Assembly (NCBI GenBank): GCA_964036315.1
Contig: OZ038496.1
Span: forward strand, 12,516,535 to 12,580,534
From: Acanthosepion esculentum
Taxonomy: Eukaryota > Mollusca > Cephalopoda > Sepiida > Sepiidae
Direction of reading: 5' to 3'
Length of the DNA stretch: 64,000 bases
Position numbers and translations under genes: made by a program. The notes beneath the pieces were generated by a model. That model was not told where the DNA came from, did not search any database, and saw nothing but the letters and a program-made list of their open reading frames with translations. Shown in pieces: positions 1-10,214 of this stretch. The first letter of the stretch is position 1; the number at the start of each line of letters is the position of its first letter.

Positions 1-47
1 TATCTATAAAAAGAATGTATAAATATAAAAATGTCTTAAAATATCTT
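1..47 (+). mobile_element. SINE-D 3' tail fragment
   Basis: Matches the 3' end of the element at 60085-60360: TATCTATAAAAA followed by ATGTCTTAAAATA. The body lies outside the window. Confidence 0.5.
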
Positions 48-170
48 GGGAAAGGTGTGAATCCTCTTCTTCTCCCTCCAACTATGGGTAAATAGCAGGG
101 CAGACTGGGTTCTATAGCCTTGTGTGGAAACTGGTGTAGGAGAAGGACAACTCTGAATTCAAAACCTGCG
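48..170 (+). mobile_element. SINE-A fragment (3' part)
   Basis: The segment reading GAATCCTCTTCTTCT, CTATGGGTAAATAGCAGG and GGGTTCTATAGCC is the reverse complement of 18400-18490. It is therefore a partial copy of the tRNA-derived SINE-A family in plus orientation, without its tRNA head. Confidence 0.6.
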
Positions 171-364
171 GAGGGTTGTTTGGGGACCTTATGGCACTCA
201 GTGTACCAGGCCCCTGTATTCGTCCCTCCAAAAAGTGTGGATGGCCTGCGCAGAGCCTTCACCACTATAATCAAATCTCATGTGTCGGTGTCGGGATCTC
301 AGTTTCTAGCAACTGATCTGCCTGACCATCTTACGTCGAATTCGACGGGAGAATCGATCATATG

Positions 365-456
365 TAAACAAATATATATACATACATATATATTCATATA
401 CATACATATATATAAATATACTTACATATATATATCTATATATATAAGTACATATA

Positions 457-518
<62 letters not shown>

Positions 519-620
519 AATACACACGGATACACACACACGCATATATATATATATATTCATATATGTACTTATATATATATATATATATGTAAGTATA
601 TTTATATATATGTATGTATA

Positions 621-674
<54 letters not shown>

Positions 675-680
675 GCAAGC
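365..680. repeat. AT-rich inverted repeat with (TA)n and a CA-rich loop
   Basis: The block at about 391-470 (TTCATATACATACATATAT, ATACTTACATATA, AAGTACATATATGAAT) recurs as its reverse complement at about 555-635. A CACACAAATACACACGG loop lies between. Open frames here are microsatellite artefacts encoding only YIYI runs. Confidence 0.7.
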
Positions 681-849
681 TACCATTTTCCCAAAAGAAA
701 ATATCAAAGACAAAAAGACATACATAGGCATATCCGGTTGAAAGTGAAGATAGAGACTATACATTCACCGACATTCCATTTCCAATCCTTTGTTGAGACA
801 TCAAACTGCTCTATCCAAGAATTATTGGAAGGTTTATTGGTTTAGGAGA

Positions 850-950
850 GATAAAAAGGATACAATATATTAAGAGCTACTACGTGGAGGAAATTGTGGA
901 GAGTCATGACCACTAATGTCCTGAGGCACATAGAAGATTACATTGCGACG
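850..950 (+). pseudogene. RTE-like LINE reverse transcriptase C-terminal scrap
   Basis: Interrupted plus-strand translation gives a run like LRATTWRKLWRVMTTNVLR. This matches the terminal LLRATKDMKLWRAMIAN segment of the LINE fragment at 31180-31275. It is short and non-functional. Confidence 0.45.
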
Positions 951-991
951 GGAACATTTATATTTTTTAATATAATTGTCATTTAAAATAA

Positions 992-996
<5 letters not shown>

Positions 997-1037
<41 letters not shown>

Positions 1038-1054
1038 TATATATATATATATTA
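997..1054. repeat. (TA)n microsatellite
   Basis: Alternating AT interrupted once by ACACAT. Confidence 0.9.
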
Positions 1055-1059
1055 TAATT

Positions 1060-1163
1060 TTATCATGTAGACAAAACCATTTTACTCACTAAAAAGATGC
1101 AACTTCGTTTCAGTGCATTTCAACTGCACTTCTACGGGTGAGAATCGAAAATGTTTATGAACA

Positions 1164-1166
<3 letters not shown>
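1060..1166 (-). mobile_element. Dispersed retroposon tail with decayed hammerhead-like core
   Basis: On the minus strand CCCGTAGA is followed by a hairpin (GTGCA/TGCAC), then GAAACG and GTTGC. This is the layout of hammerhead-like tails elsewhere in the window, with two substitutions in the CTGAAGA box. It abuts (TA)n on both sides. Confidence 0.4.

Positions 1167-1221
<55 letters not shown>
1167..1221. repeat. (TA)n microsatellite
   Basis: Uninterrupted AT alternation. Confidence 0.9.
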
Positions 1222-1225
<4 letters not shown>

Positions 1226-1261
1226 TAAGATGAAAACGAATAGAGTACAATTTCAACGTTC

Positions 1262-1565
1262 ATATCATTTAATTTAAGAGACGGCTTAATACAAAGTATA
1301 CCAAAATTATTTATTTTACGTTATTACATCGAAAACATGTCAAAATCACTACACAGTTGCAGTCGCGTTTCGATGCGTATCAAATGCATGTCTTCAGGCA
1401 ATAGTAAATTACTGGCGAATGAACGATTGATTTAAATTTAAAAGAAAAATATAACCTCTTTTTACGAAAGAAAAACGGTAGGGGCTTATAAGGTTTGTGG
1501 GGTTTACTCTGACCGACCAATCAAATACGCCCTACGTTAAATTTAATATAAGCGAAGAAGCAAAA
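1262..1565 (-). mobile_element. Dispersed retroposon E2 with hammerhead-like core
   Basis: Shares order and wording with 59295-59500: GTCTTCAGG, then TGGCGA near GAACGATT or GAAAGATT, then an AATTTAA run. On the minus strand 1397-1391 reads CTGAAGA, followed by hairpin ATGC/GCAT, then GAAACGCG (from 1371). Stem I TTGC/GCAA can pair, but the base expected to be U16.1 is C. Probably the 3' end of a Penelope-like or SINE element. Confidence 0.5.
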
Positions 1566-1569
<4 letters not shown>

Positions 1570-1604
<35 letters not shown>

Positions 1605-1628
1605 CGTGTGTGTGTATGCGTGTGTATT

Positions 1629-1718
<90 letters not shown>

Positions 1719-1735
1719 TATATGTATTTATATAT
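1570..1735. repeat. (TA)n/(TG)n compound microsatellite
   Basis: (TA)n with an interior GTGTGTGTATGCGTGTG block. That block is the reverse complement of the CA-rich loop at 510-545, so this tract and 365-680 share an origin. Confidence 0.8.
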
Positions 1736-1884
1736 GTATAAAAGGCAGGATGTGTGTGTGCGTGTAATGAATGCACGGCCTCAATTCTCGACGGATTCGC
1801 ACCCAAATTTACATGCACATGCTCCACGTTAGACCAACTTTGCATTTCCCAACTCCCATCGATAGTGGAAATAATCGATTTTTT

Positions 1885-2190
1885 CATGCTTCCACGGTAG
1901 TTTTCATGTAGTTTGCGGCCATTTTCTACTGGCCAGAGTGAGAGCCTATAGCTGGCTGCCACGAATAGGCAGGAAGATTCTATTGGCCAGCATGAGAGCC
2001 AACAGCTGACTGACACGAATGTTCACTAACATGCTTTCATGCTTCTACGGTAGTTTTCATGTAGTTTGCGGCCATTTTCTACTGGCCAGTGTGAGAGCCT
2101 ATAGCTGGCTGCCACCGATAGACAGGAAGATTCTATTAGCCAGCGTGAGGACCAACAGCTGACTGACACGAATGTTAACTAGCATGCTAG
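1885..2190. repeat. 153-bp tandem duplication
   Basis: CATGCTTCCACGGTAGTTTT at 1885 recurs at 2038 with a few substitutions. Both copies contain TTTTCTACTGGCCAG and CAACAGCTGACTGACACGAA. No coding content recognised. Confidence 0.8.
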
Positions 2191-2629
2191 CATGCAAAAA
2201 AAATCGATAGCTGCATTCGTTACAAGTGGGAAAAATTTAAATCTGCATGGCACTTTACTCCAATTGGCTCATTCACTTGCTTAAACTCAACGTTGATACT
2301 GATTCCGCAGAATTGGCTTGGGTTTGAAAAAGTATTTGTTGTTAACATTCTTTTTTTATTTGGTTTTTCCAGTTATGAGTCCTTTTTTAAAGCTGATTGT
2401 TTTGTGTTCATTTTGTTTAGTTCTTTTTTCATAATAGATTTACTGTTTAGTATAGAGCTTAGACAAAATTCGCAGTGTGAGATAGGCAAGAAGTAAGGCG
2501 TGTAGCTACATCAGCACGGCAAAAGGAACTCCTTTAAAGGCAAGGAAGGGCAAAAATATTTTAAGTCAAGTGATAGCGATTGCAGTATGAGTCGTACGAT
2601 TTTTGAATCAAGCACGGGCAACACAAGCA
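2191..2629. other. No recognisable feature
   Basis: AT-rich sequence. The hydrophobic 67-codon frame at 2293-2496 has no recognisable motif and starts at a non-ATG codon, so I do not call it. Confidence 0.5.
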
Positions 2630-2635
2630 CACACA

Positions 2636-2636
2636 C

Positions 2637-2710
<74 letters not shown>
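2636..2710. repeat. (TA)n microsatellite
   Basis: Long TA alternation ending at GGTTTCC. Confidence 0.9.
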
Positions 2711-2711
<1 letters not shown>

Positions 2712-3060
2712 TTTCCTATAATAATGTAAAATATATGTATTGAGAACGAATATATATATACACACTGGCAAAAATAAACACACTTCTCGGGCCATACACA
2801 CACATACAAACACACCAGACAAAATGTATGTATATATATTAATGTTTCCTTATAATATAATATGTAATATATATGGATGGAGAACGAATATATACACACA
2901 TACCTGCAAAGACAAACACACTAAACAAACCACACACACACACACACACACACAGAGGAACCTTACACATGCCATACAAAGTGTATACGTATACTATATA
3001 GGTTTCCTTTTAATAATACAACATATATGTATGGAGAAAAATAGAGATACACGTAAGTGG
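2705..3060. repeat. Imperfect tandem repeat, unit about 145 bp
   Basis: Two and a half units each contain GGTTTCCT or GTTTCCTT, an AATATATGTAT-like run, GGAGAACGAATATAT and a CACACA-rich stretch. The second unit includes a pure (CA)n expansion at about 2931-2954. Confidence 0.65.
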
Positions 3061-3101
3061 AAGAAAGACATCACAAAAAGCGGAAGACACAAGAAGATAA
3101 G

Positions 3102-3265
3102 TAGAGGTAGATTGTTCTAGTTCCACGCTCCATGCCTCTTCCAGATATCTTAGTTAATTTCCTTTAACTCAACTGTCCAGGTTTGGTTCACCACTGCTGC
3201 GGCCTGGCATTGAACTCACAACTCTGTGTGTCTAGTCACTGGATCTAACCAACGTCTTTATCAAC
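3102..3265 (-). mobile_element. SINE-C 5' half (tRNA-derived head)
   Basis: The minus strand starts with a tRNA-like head: GATAAAGACGTTGGTTAGAT (box A side), then TGTGAGTTCAATGCC (box B-like). It continues into GCAGTGGTGAACCAAACCTGG and GGAACTAGAACAATCTACC. The same order occurs at 61110-61430 and 62763-63066. The 3' half is missing on this strand. Confidence 0.7.
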
Positions 3266-3435
3266 GGGGCTATGTGTCCTTGAGACACAATAAACTTGGA
3301 CGAAATAAAGGGTTCGCTTCGTAATTTCAATCACCTGAAGAAGGTCGGAGCGTTCAACCACCGTAACACTGTGAATATGGCAATAAAATGAGGTCAACAG
3401 TCCTAAGAATGTAAGTAATCATAAAAACTCATCTC
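3266..3435 (+). mobile_element. SINE-C 3' half, head-to-head with the preceding copy
   Basis: Contains GACGAAATAAAGGGTTCG, CACCTGAAGAAGG, a decayed stem, TGTGAATATGGC and the CTCATCTCAGAGATATAGACAG tail. It meets the minus-strand head at about 3265; the same inverted arrangement recurs at 61110-61565. Confidence 0.65.
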
Positions 3436-3484
3436 AGAGATATAGACAGAAATCCAAACTTTTGTGGCTTTTTCTTTCTTTCAA

Positions 3485-3551
3485 ATATATATATATATGT
3501 ATATATATCTATATATATGTATGTATGTATATATATGTATATATATATATG

Positions 3552-3588
<37 letters not shown>

Positions 3589-3606
3589 GTATGTATATAT
3601 ATATGC

Positions 3607-3637
<31 letters not shown>

Positions 3638-3645
3638 TCTGTGCG
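3485..3645. repeat. (TA)n/(TATG)n compound microsatellite
   Basis: ATATATGTATGTATAT variants. Open frames on both strands are low-complexity YIYI artefacts. Confidence 0.85.
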
Positions 3646-4285
3646 TATATTTGTTACATGCACCAACTAGTAAATATTTATGTACACCGTAGCATATCAG
3701 TTTGTTGATGTGAGATGATTTGGATATGCAACTCACAATATCTTTAAAATAAATTTGCATAAATAAACCTCCTCGCTAATATCTTCATTTCACACCAGGT
3801 GGAGCTGTTTGGTTTCTCATGGGAGGAGGAAAAATTATTAATCTTCAAAACACGACCAGAAGAAAGAATAAAAACAACAAATTGATAAAAAAAATTTTTT
3901 AAAATAAAAATAATGCCGAGAAGGATTAAAAAAACTAACCTCAGAGATATGTAAATTTGCAGACATATGGTCTTTTAGAGTGTCAGACATTGGTTCTTGC
4001 CTGAAGCCTTTATGCGTCGTGAAGCAAGTTAACCATTATGTAAATAAAGTTTGGTGTATTATAAAGTTTATAGGTCGAAATTTGATAATAAACTTTTGGT
4101 AACTTGCATGAATATGGTTATATCCCTTTTTGTATCATTTTAAAGTTTTTTTATTATCTTAAGAGAATATGATATCGATACAAAACAAACGCACAGAGCA
4201 CACACACACTCTTCGTAAGAATTGGGCGCCATGACGACTGGTAGGGCGTTTATACAACATGTATGATGCGTTCAAAAAATTACCT
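3646..4285. other. AT-rich stretch without recognisable feature
   Basis: Homopolymeric A/T runs and no coding or repeat match found within the window. Confidence 0.5.
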
Positions 4286-4289
4286 TTCT

Positions 4290-4424
4290 CTGTGCGCCGA
4301 TAGCCTAGGAGTAAATGTTTCTGATTGATGTCAAATCGGTCGAGTTTCGATTCCGGCTTGAAGCAAACGGATATCTAGCCCCACTCACGAGCTGTGATAC
4401 AGCGAAACAGGCTGCGTATGGATG

Positions 4425-4430
<6 letters not shown>
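4290..4430 (+). mobile_element. SINE-B copy 1 (tRNA-derived, decayed hammerhead)
   Basis: A tRNA-like head (GCGCCGATAGCCTAGGAGT as box A region, GAGTTTCGATTCC as box B) is followed by CAAACGGATATCTAG. Then comes CTCACGAGCTGTGATACAGC and GAAACAGGCTGC. The last part aligns with the hammerhead at 25107-25153, but the CTGATGA box has decayed to CTCACGA and GTC to GGC. It ends in a (TA)n tail. Confidence 0.75.
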
Positions 4431-4476
<46 letters not shown>

Positions 4477-4482
<6 letters not shown>

Positions 4483-4851
4483 GTCCATAAAGTTCGTGTG
4501 CTCTTTAAAAAATGTATAACTTTATTTGTATTTGCGATAGAAATAATCTGTAAAAAATGTTATAAGTTTTAATGTACCTAGTTTTAAGTATAGCTAAAAT
4601 AACTAATGTGATTTCAGGCATTACTGTAAATCAGTTGGCAAATGTTTTCCGGGAACCGCAAAATCGTATTACCCTTTGTATTGCTAATGATGGAAGACAT
4701 GTGGAAACTTAAATAAAATTTCAATAAAACCTTAAAAAATATAGATTTACTTCTTTCTAATACTTTTTACAAATTATTTCTATCGCAAATACAAATAAAG
4801 TTATAAATTTACCGTAAATTTTTTAATGTCCACACGAACTTTTTAGACACC

Positions 4852-4854
<3 letters not shown>
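4477..4854. mobile_element. Tc1/mariner-type MITE (378 bp, TA target site)
   Basis: Long terminal inverted repeats: the left end AGGGTGTCCATAAAGTTCGT matches the right end complement CAGGGTGTCTAAAAAGTTCG, with similarity running about 75 bp inward (TTTGTATTTGCGATAGAAAT). It is flanked by TA. The interior (about 4620-4715) reads like a transposase C terminus (RITLCIANDGRHVET then stop), so this is an internal-deletion derivative. Confidence 0.8.

Positions 4855-4903
<49 letters not shown>
4855..4903. repeat. (TA)n microsatellite
   Basis: Pure alternation adjoining the MITE. Confidence 0.9.
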
Positions 4904-4904
<1 letters not shown>

Positions 4905-4909
<5 letters not shown>

Positions 4910-4985
4910 AACAACATTGAAGTCAACACTCTGAGGCGACAGGCTGTTTCATGCTAGACGCAATCGTCAGGCCGCCTAACGTTTA
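4905..4985 (-). mobile_element. HHR-E family fragment
   Basis: The minus strand carries GGCGGC, CTGACGATTGCGTCTAGCAT, GAAACAGCCTGTC and GCCTCAGAGTGTTGACTTC. Copies occur at 5221-5300, 48390-48535 and 58190-58245. The ribozyme-like part is listed separately. Confidence 0.75.
4930..4977 (-). ncRNA. Candidate type I hammerhead ribozyme (HHR-E, minus strand)
   Basis: Seen: box CTGACGA (4970-4964); a short stem II (TGC/GCA with an unusual U.U closing pair); GAAA (4950-4947); ACA/TGT stem III around a 3-nt loop; then GTC (4940-4938). GCC after GTC pairs with GGC before CTGACGA as stem I. Known of the family: CUGANGA, GAA, A15.1-U16.1 and H17 are the hammerhead invariants. All are present. Self-cleavage is inferred; the weak stem II closing pair is a concern. 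Confidence 0.5.
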
Positions 4986-5100
4986 CGTTCGGTGGGACAT
5001 TCCAGTCACCTGAAGAAGGCCAGTGCGTACAACGGCCTAAACGTTGCGAATATGGCGATAAAGATGAAGATAACAGTCCGAATAATGTAAGTAAGTTTTG
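4986..5100 (+). mobile_element. SINE-C 3' half
   Basis: GACATTCCAGTCAC, CTGAAGAAGGCC, GTGCGTACAACGGCC and GTTGCGAATATGGCG are diagnostic. GAAACG has become TAAACG, so the hammerhead-like core is broken. It sits between two inverted HHR-E segments. Confidence 0.7.
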
Positions 5101-5377
5101 CATTATTTTGTAGTTACTTGCTTTATTCTGTATATTTCGCTAGACGAGTTTCGCGTCTTTTGTCCTTTGCGTGTAGACATCCAGTATCTGAATCCATTTT
5201 GAACTGGCCGAAAAATGTTCTTCAGGCCGCCAGACGATTGGGTGCAGCATGAAACAGCCTGTCGCCTCTGAGTGTTGACTTCAGTGTTCACGTTTATATT
5301 TATATTTACATACGCTCTATCTCTGATATTGAGCACATTATCGCATAAATATAGCACACCTTAAAACTATATTTCTT

Positions 5378-5412
<35 letters not shown>
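5101..5412 (+). mobile_element. HHR-E element with (TA)n tail
   Basis: The family motif starts at 5222 with a mutated box (CAGACGA), then GCATGAAACAGCCTGTCGCC, GTGTTGACTTCAGTG and a tail (TATTGAGCACATTATCGCA, AAAACTATATTTCTTC) ending in (TA)n. The tail recurs in reverse at 48320-48400. The part at 5101-5220 has no recognised homology. Confidence 0.6.
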
Positions 5413-5415
<3 letters not shown>

Positions 5416-5590
5416 CATTGAGTCTGAAAGAACCCTCAACAGAATGCAGAAAGCACTGAACGGCCATTTTGTCCTATATATGGGACTCATGAGCAGTGCG
5501 CATCCACTACCGAGAATTGAAACCCTGACAGTTAAGTTATCAAGCAAGCGTCATGCCAGCTGCGCCAACGGGCCTCGGTGACGAAGAGGT
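5413..5590 (-). mobile_element. SINE-E, tRNA-derived, with (TA)n tail
   Basis: The minus strand begins CCCGTTGGCGCAGCTGGCAT (box A region) and reaches GGGTTTCAATTCTCGG (box B-like). A body runs to TTCAGACTCAATGAAT and then the (TA)n at 5383-5412. Only one copy is visible here. Confidence 0.55.
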
Positions 5591-6500
5591 AGCAAATCAG
5601 ACTCAATATAGCGCCGCTCGCTCACATATTCTGTGGTGAATTACTTAATTATAATTATCAAATCCTTCTAACAATTTCTATCATGTGTATATCATCGCTT
5701 GATCCGGCTTCTAATGCTTCAATTTGAGCGGCTTCGTGATAGTAGTCGTAGCTCCTGGGGGCACAGTCCTATGGTTACAGAGAATTTCAGTTGAGTTCCA
5801 CCACGGAATATGTGAGCGATAAAAAGATATACAAACGATAAATTATTGAATGAAGTGCACAGTGTAAAAAAGAAAATGTCTTTGAAAGATTTCATTCTTT
5901 CAAATACGAAAGAATGTAAGAAGGGGAAAAGTAGGAAGTATATCTAAGACTTGCTGAAGGAAAGAAATATGAAAACACAGTGCGGTAAATATAAACTCAT
6001 CGTTTTAAGCTGTCACTTGAGTGTTGCTAGAGAACTTGGGCAGGTGGCAATAGTGTCTTCTTTTAGTTAAGATCTTGCCATTTATACCTCAGTTACCATC
6101 ATGGTTTCGACTGATGTACACCATGCATTTACTGTTGAAACGAATTTTAAGACAGTGATCTTTTCGCGCTCATTTCATGTTAGATCAGAAAATCGATACT
6201 GCTATGGATTGAAAATTTCAGGGTCATAGGTTCAGTGCTTAAAAGAATCTGGAACACCTCGAAGTGCTCGACTTCCGGTTCATGCGAAAATTTTAGTAAT
6301 CGTCTACAGTGTATGGTGAATAGAAGCCACGATTTAGAGAGTGTCATTTCAAAAACGAAAGGAAAACAAACTCGAGCATAGTAAAATAGTTTTTGCAATG
6401 ACCGTTCCAGTTGGTCTTTTTGTCAACCATTAAAATGGAGGAGGTTTTTCTGCCCGACCATCAATAAAGGTTCCTTGATGGAATGAAAGAATGAAACGAA
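5591..6500. other. No recognisable feature
   Basis: Mixed-composition sequence with no motif-bearing frame and no match to other repeats in the window. Confidence 0.5.
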
Positions 6501-6544
6501 ACAAAAAAATGAAAGAAACAAGATATGATTTTATCTGCAAATGT

Positions 6545-8130
6545 GGGAAGGCGAGAAATGCGAAGAGAAAGAAAGAAAAAGAAAACGGAACAGAAAGAAA
6601 CAGAGAAATGCGAGCAGAAAGAAGGAAAAAGAAAGCACGAAAATGAAAGAAAGAGAGAAATGCAAACAGAAAGAAAGAAAAAGAAAGAAATGCGAAGAGA
6701 AAGAACGAAAAGAAAGAAAAAGAAAGAGAAGTATGCGAACGGAAAGAAGGGAAAAGAAAGAACGAAAAATAAAGAAAGAGAGGAATGCAAACAGAAAGAA
6801 AAATAAAGAAAGAGAGAAATGCAAACAGAAAGAAAAAGAAAGAAAGAGAAATGCGAACAGAAAGAAAGAAAAAGAAAGAAAATGAAAGAAAAAGAGAAAT
6901 ACGAACAGAAAGAAAGAAAGAAAGAAAGAAAAAGACAGAAAGAGATAAATGCGAACAGAAAGAACGAAAGAAAAAGAAAGGAAAAGAGAAATGCGAACAG
7001 AAAGGAAGAAAGAAAAAGAAAGAAACGCGAACAAAAAGAAAGAAAGAAAAAGAAAGAGGGAAATGTGAACAGAAAGAAAAATAAAGAAAGAGAGAAATGC
7101 CAAGAGAAAGAAAAAGAAAGAAAGAGAGAAATGCGAACAGAAAGAAAGAAGGAAAAAGAAAGAAAGAAACGCGGATAGAAAGAAAAAGAAAGAATGAGAG
7201 AAATGCGAACAGAAAGAAAGAAGGAAAAAGAAAGAAAGAAACGCGGATAGAAAGAAAAAGAAAGAATGAGAGAAATGCGAACAGAAAGAAAGAAGGAAAA
7301 AGAAAGAAAGAAACGCGGATAGAAAGAAAAAGAAAGAATGAGAGAAATGCGAACAGAAAGTAAAATAAAGTGAGAAATGCAAAAAGAAAGAAAGAAAAAG
7401 AGAAATGCGAACCGAAAGAAAGAACGAAAAAGAAGGAAAGAGAGAAATGCGAACAGAATGAAAGATAGAAAAAGGAAGAAAGAGAGAAATGCGAACAGAA
7501 AGAAAGAAAAAAGGAAAGAAAGACAGAAATGCGAACAGAAAGAAAAAGAAAGAGAGAATGCAAAAAGAAAGAAAAACAAACAAAGAGATAAATGTCAACA
7601 GAAAGAAAGAAAGAAAAAGAAAGAAAGAGAGAAATGCAAACAGAAAGAAAGAACAAAAAAGAAAGAAAGAGATGCGAACAGAAAGAAAGAAGCAAAAAGA
7701 AAGAGAGAAATGCCAGCAGAAAGAAAGTAAAAAAAGAAAGAGAGAAATGCAAACAGAAAGATAGAACGAAAAAGAAAGAAAGAGAGAAATGCGAACAGAA
7801 AGAAAAAAAGAAAGAATGAATGAATTGCAAACAGAAAGAAAAACGAAAGAGAAAGAAAGAGAGAAATGCAAACAGAAAGAAAAAGAAAGAGAGAAATGCA
7901 AACATAAAGAAAGAAAGAAAAAGAAAGAAAGAGAGAATTGCAAAGAGAAGAAAGAAAGAAAAAGAAAGAAAGAAAAAGAAAGAAAGAGAGAAATGCGAAC
8001 AGAAAGAAGGAAAGAAAAAGAAAGAGGGAAATGCGAACATAAAGAAAGAAAGAAAGAAAGAAAGATCGAATTGCAAAGAGAGAAATGCGAACAGAAATAA
8101 AGAAAAAGAAAGAAATAGGGAAATGCAAAC

Positions 8131-8164
<34 letters not shown>

Positions 8165-8330
8165 TGAGAATTGCAAAGAGAAAGAAAGAACGGAAACGAA
8201 AGAAAGAGAGGAATGTGAACAGAAAGAAAGAAAGAAAAAGACAGAAAGAAAATACAGAAAGAGAGCCATTCGAACGGAAAGAAAAATCAAACATGCAAAA
8301 TGGGAAATGGAGGAAAGCAGAAAGTAAAAA
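6545..8330. repeat. GAAA-rich purine minisatellite (about 1.8 kb)
   Basis: GAAA tetranucleotides are punctuated by ATGCGAACAG or ATGCAAACAG every 30-45 bases. The plus strand is nearly all purine. Very long frames on both strands (up to 587 codons) encode only KKERK or FLSFF runs and are compositional artefacts, not genes. Confidence 0.9.
7127..7363. repeat. 72-bp higher-order unit inside the GAAA tract
   Basis: Three nearly identical 72-bp units, each with GCGAACAG, GGAAAAAG and ACGCGGATAG, which points to a recent local duplication. Confidence 0.75.
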
Positions 8331-8397
8331 CTCGAAATTAAGAGAAATAAATTTTAAAAAAAGAGTGAAAAACGAACGGTTAAATCATCACAGGCTC

Positions 8398-8399
8398 GG

Positions 8400-8450
<51 letters not shown>

Positions 8451-8795
8451 AACTCTAAAAAAAGAAAGACAAACAAAAAAGAGAAAAAAGAAAATCTAAA
8501 AAAAGAAAGAAAGACAAACAAAAAAGAGAAAAAAGAAAATCTAAAAAAAGAAAGAAAGGCAAACAAAAAAGAGAAAAAATGTAGAAAAAGAAAAAAAGAC
8601 AAACAAAAAAGAGAAAGAAGAAAATGTAAAAAAGAAAGAAAGACAAACAAAAAAGAGAAAAAATGTAAAAAACGAAAGAAAGACAAACAAAAAAGAGAAA
8701 AAAGAAAATGTAAAAAAAGAAAGAAAGACAAACAAAAAAGAGAAAAAAGAAAATCTAAAAAAAGAAAGAAAGACAGAGAGAAAGAAAGAAAGAAA
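8398..8795. repeat. (GAAA)n plus 45-bp purine tandem array
   Basis: Starts as pure (GAAA)n at about 8401-8451, then roughly 45-bp units containing AAAGACAAACAAAAAAGAG. Distinct in unit from the preceding tract. Confidence 0.85.
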
Positions 8796-8869
8796 AAAGT
8801 AGATCATTTGAAATGGATAAATAAAATTTAAATAAAAGAAGGAAAAAACACGATATATATAAAACTAAA

Positions 8870-9104
8870 GAACAGATTCTTTTCCCGCATTTCCCACGCT
8901 TGGAACTGCCTTTCGTTTACTTTCTTCTCTGATTAATACAATCTTCAAATATTTAAATGCAACCTCAATCGCCATTGTCTATCTTCTTGAATTCAGTTCA
9001 TCTTTTGTCTTCCCTCAAATCTCCATTCCTTAATCTTTTTATCACTTTCACTCTCTGTAACCCCTTGCATACTATGACATTCCCGCCTTGCTTCGGTTGA
9101 AATG

Positions 9105-9107
<3 letters not shown>
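8870..9107 (+). mobile_element. LINE 3' end, diverged copy
   Basis: Aligns with the 3' ends at 14385-14690 and 28895-29107: CTTGGAACTGCC, AATCTTCAAATATTTAAATG, CTGTAACCCCTTGC and CCGCCTTGCTTCGG. It is followed directly by (TA)n instead of poly-A. Confidence 0.6.

Positions 9108-9158
<51 letters not shown>
9108..9158. repeat. (TA)n microsatellite
   Basis: Tail-like tract following the LINE 3' end. Confidence 0.9.
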
Positions 9159-9162
<4 letters not shown>

Positions 9163-9834
9163 GCTCCTTGAACGAAAGGAAGAATAAGAAAGAATAAAAA
9201 TGAATGAAGAAAGAAAGAAAAAAGTGGCCGAACGAATGAAAAGAGAATAAAAGAAGACAACCCGACTGAAGGCTAAATCAAATTGTTGAACAGAAAGAAT
9301 TGCAAGAACGAAATTACTCTGACATGCATTTACACTCCGTTAGGAAGAATCCCCTCGCCACCCACTTGTAAAAGCTGAATGAAAGGAAGAAAATTGGGCT
9401 CCGTCAATAGGCGGCGCTTCCATCAGTGTCATGCCATCACTCGACCCGTCGAAATGCACTTGATCTGTCCATCAAATTGTTTCGAGATGTTCACTTTCGC
9501 ATTTGCACGTCCGGTGAAATCTGGTTCCCCGGTCCCGTTCTTTTAATAGTACTACCTATGACGGAATACCGGCAGTTCGAATGGCGCATGAAACAGCCAG
9601 CCACAACTAATGTCCGTGTTAGCAAGACTTTACCCACACACCCTACTCACACGCTGGAATCCAGATAAGCCACTCTGAGTGACCACCCAGCGAAAGGAAC
9701 TGCTGCTGTCTTTAATCATCGTCTTCCTTCTCCCCGTCGGTAATGTCTTTTTCTTTTCAAATCTTATACATTTTTACTATTTTTCTCGTTTGTCATCTTC
9801 TTTGCATACTTGTCGTCTTTATCATGTCCTATGT
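9159..9834. other. No recognisable feature
   Basis: The start is GAAA-flavoured. The 80-codon frame at 9426-9668 shows no domain or repeat match. Confidence 0.45.
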
Positions 9835-10146
9835 TTCTTTTTTTCTTTTCTTTCTTTCTTCCTTTCACTGCTCAAATGCTTACAGTCTTTCTTTCTTTCA
9901 CTATTCAAGCGTTTACAATCTTTCTTTCTTTCTTTCACTACTCAAGCGTTTACAATCTTTCTTCCTTTCACTACTCAAATGCTTACATTCTTTCTTTCTT
10001 TCACTACTCAAATGCTTACATTCTTTCTTTCTTTCAATATTTTCTCTGTCGTTCGTTTCTTTCTTTCTTTCTTTCTTTCTTTCAGTACTCCAGTGCTTAT
10101 GATTTTTCCTTTGCCCTTTCTATTTCTTTCTTGCTGTTTTCTTTTT

Positions 10147-10214
<68 letters not shown>

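Noticed and set aside
306..764. YIYIY-rich frames at this and other TA tracts
   Set aside because: Direct translations of (TA)n and (TG)n microsatellites.
6430..8294. Open frames up to 587 codons on both strands
   Set aside because: They are translations of the GAAA/CTTT tract (FLSFF or KKERK runs), start at arbitrary codons and have no domain structure.
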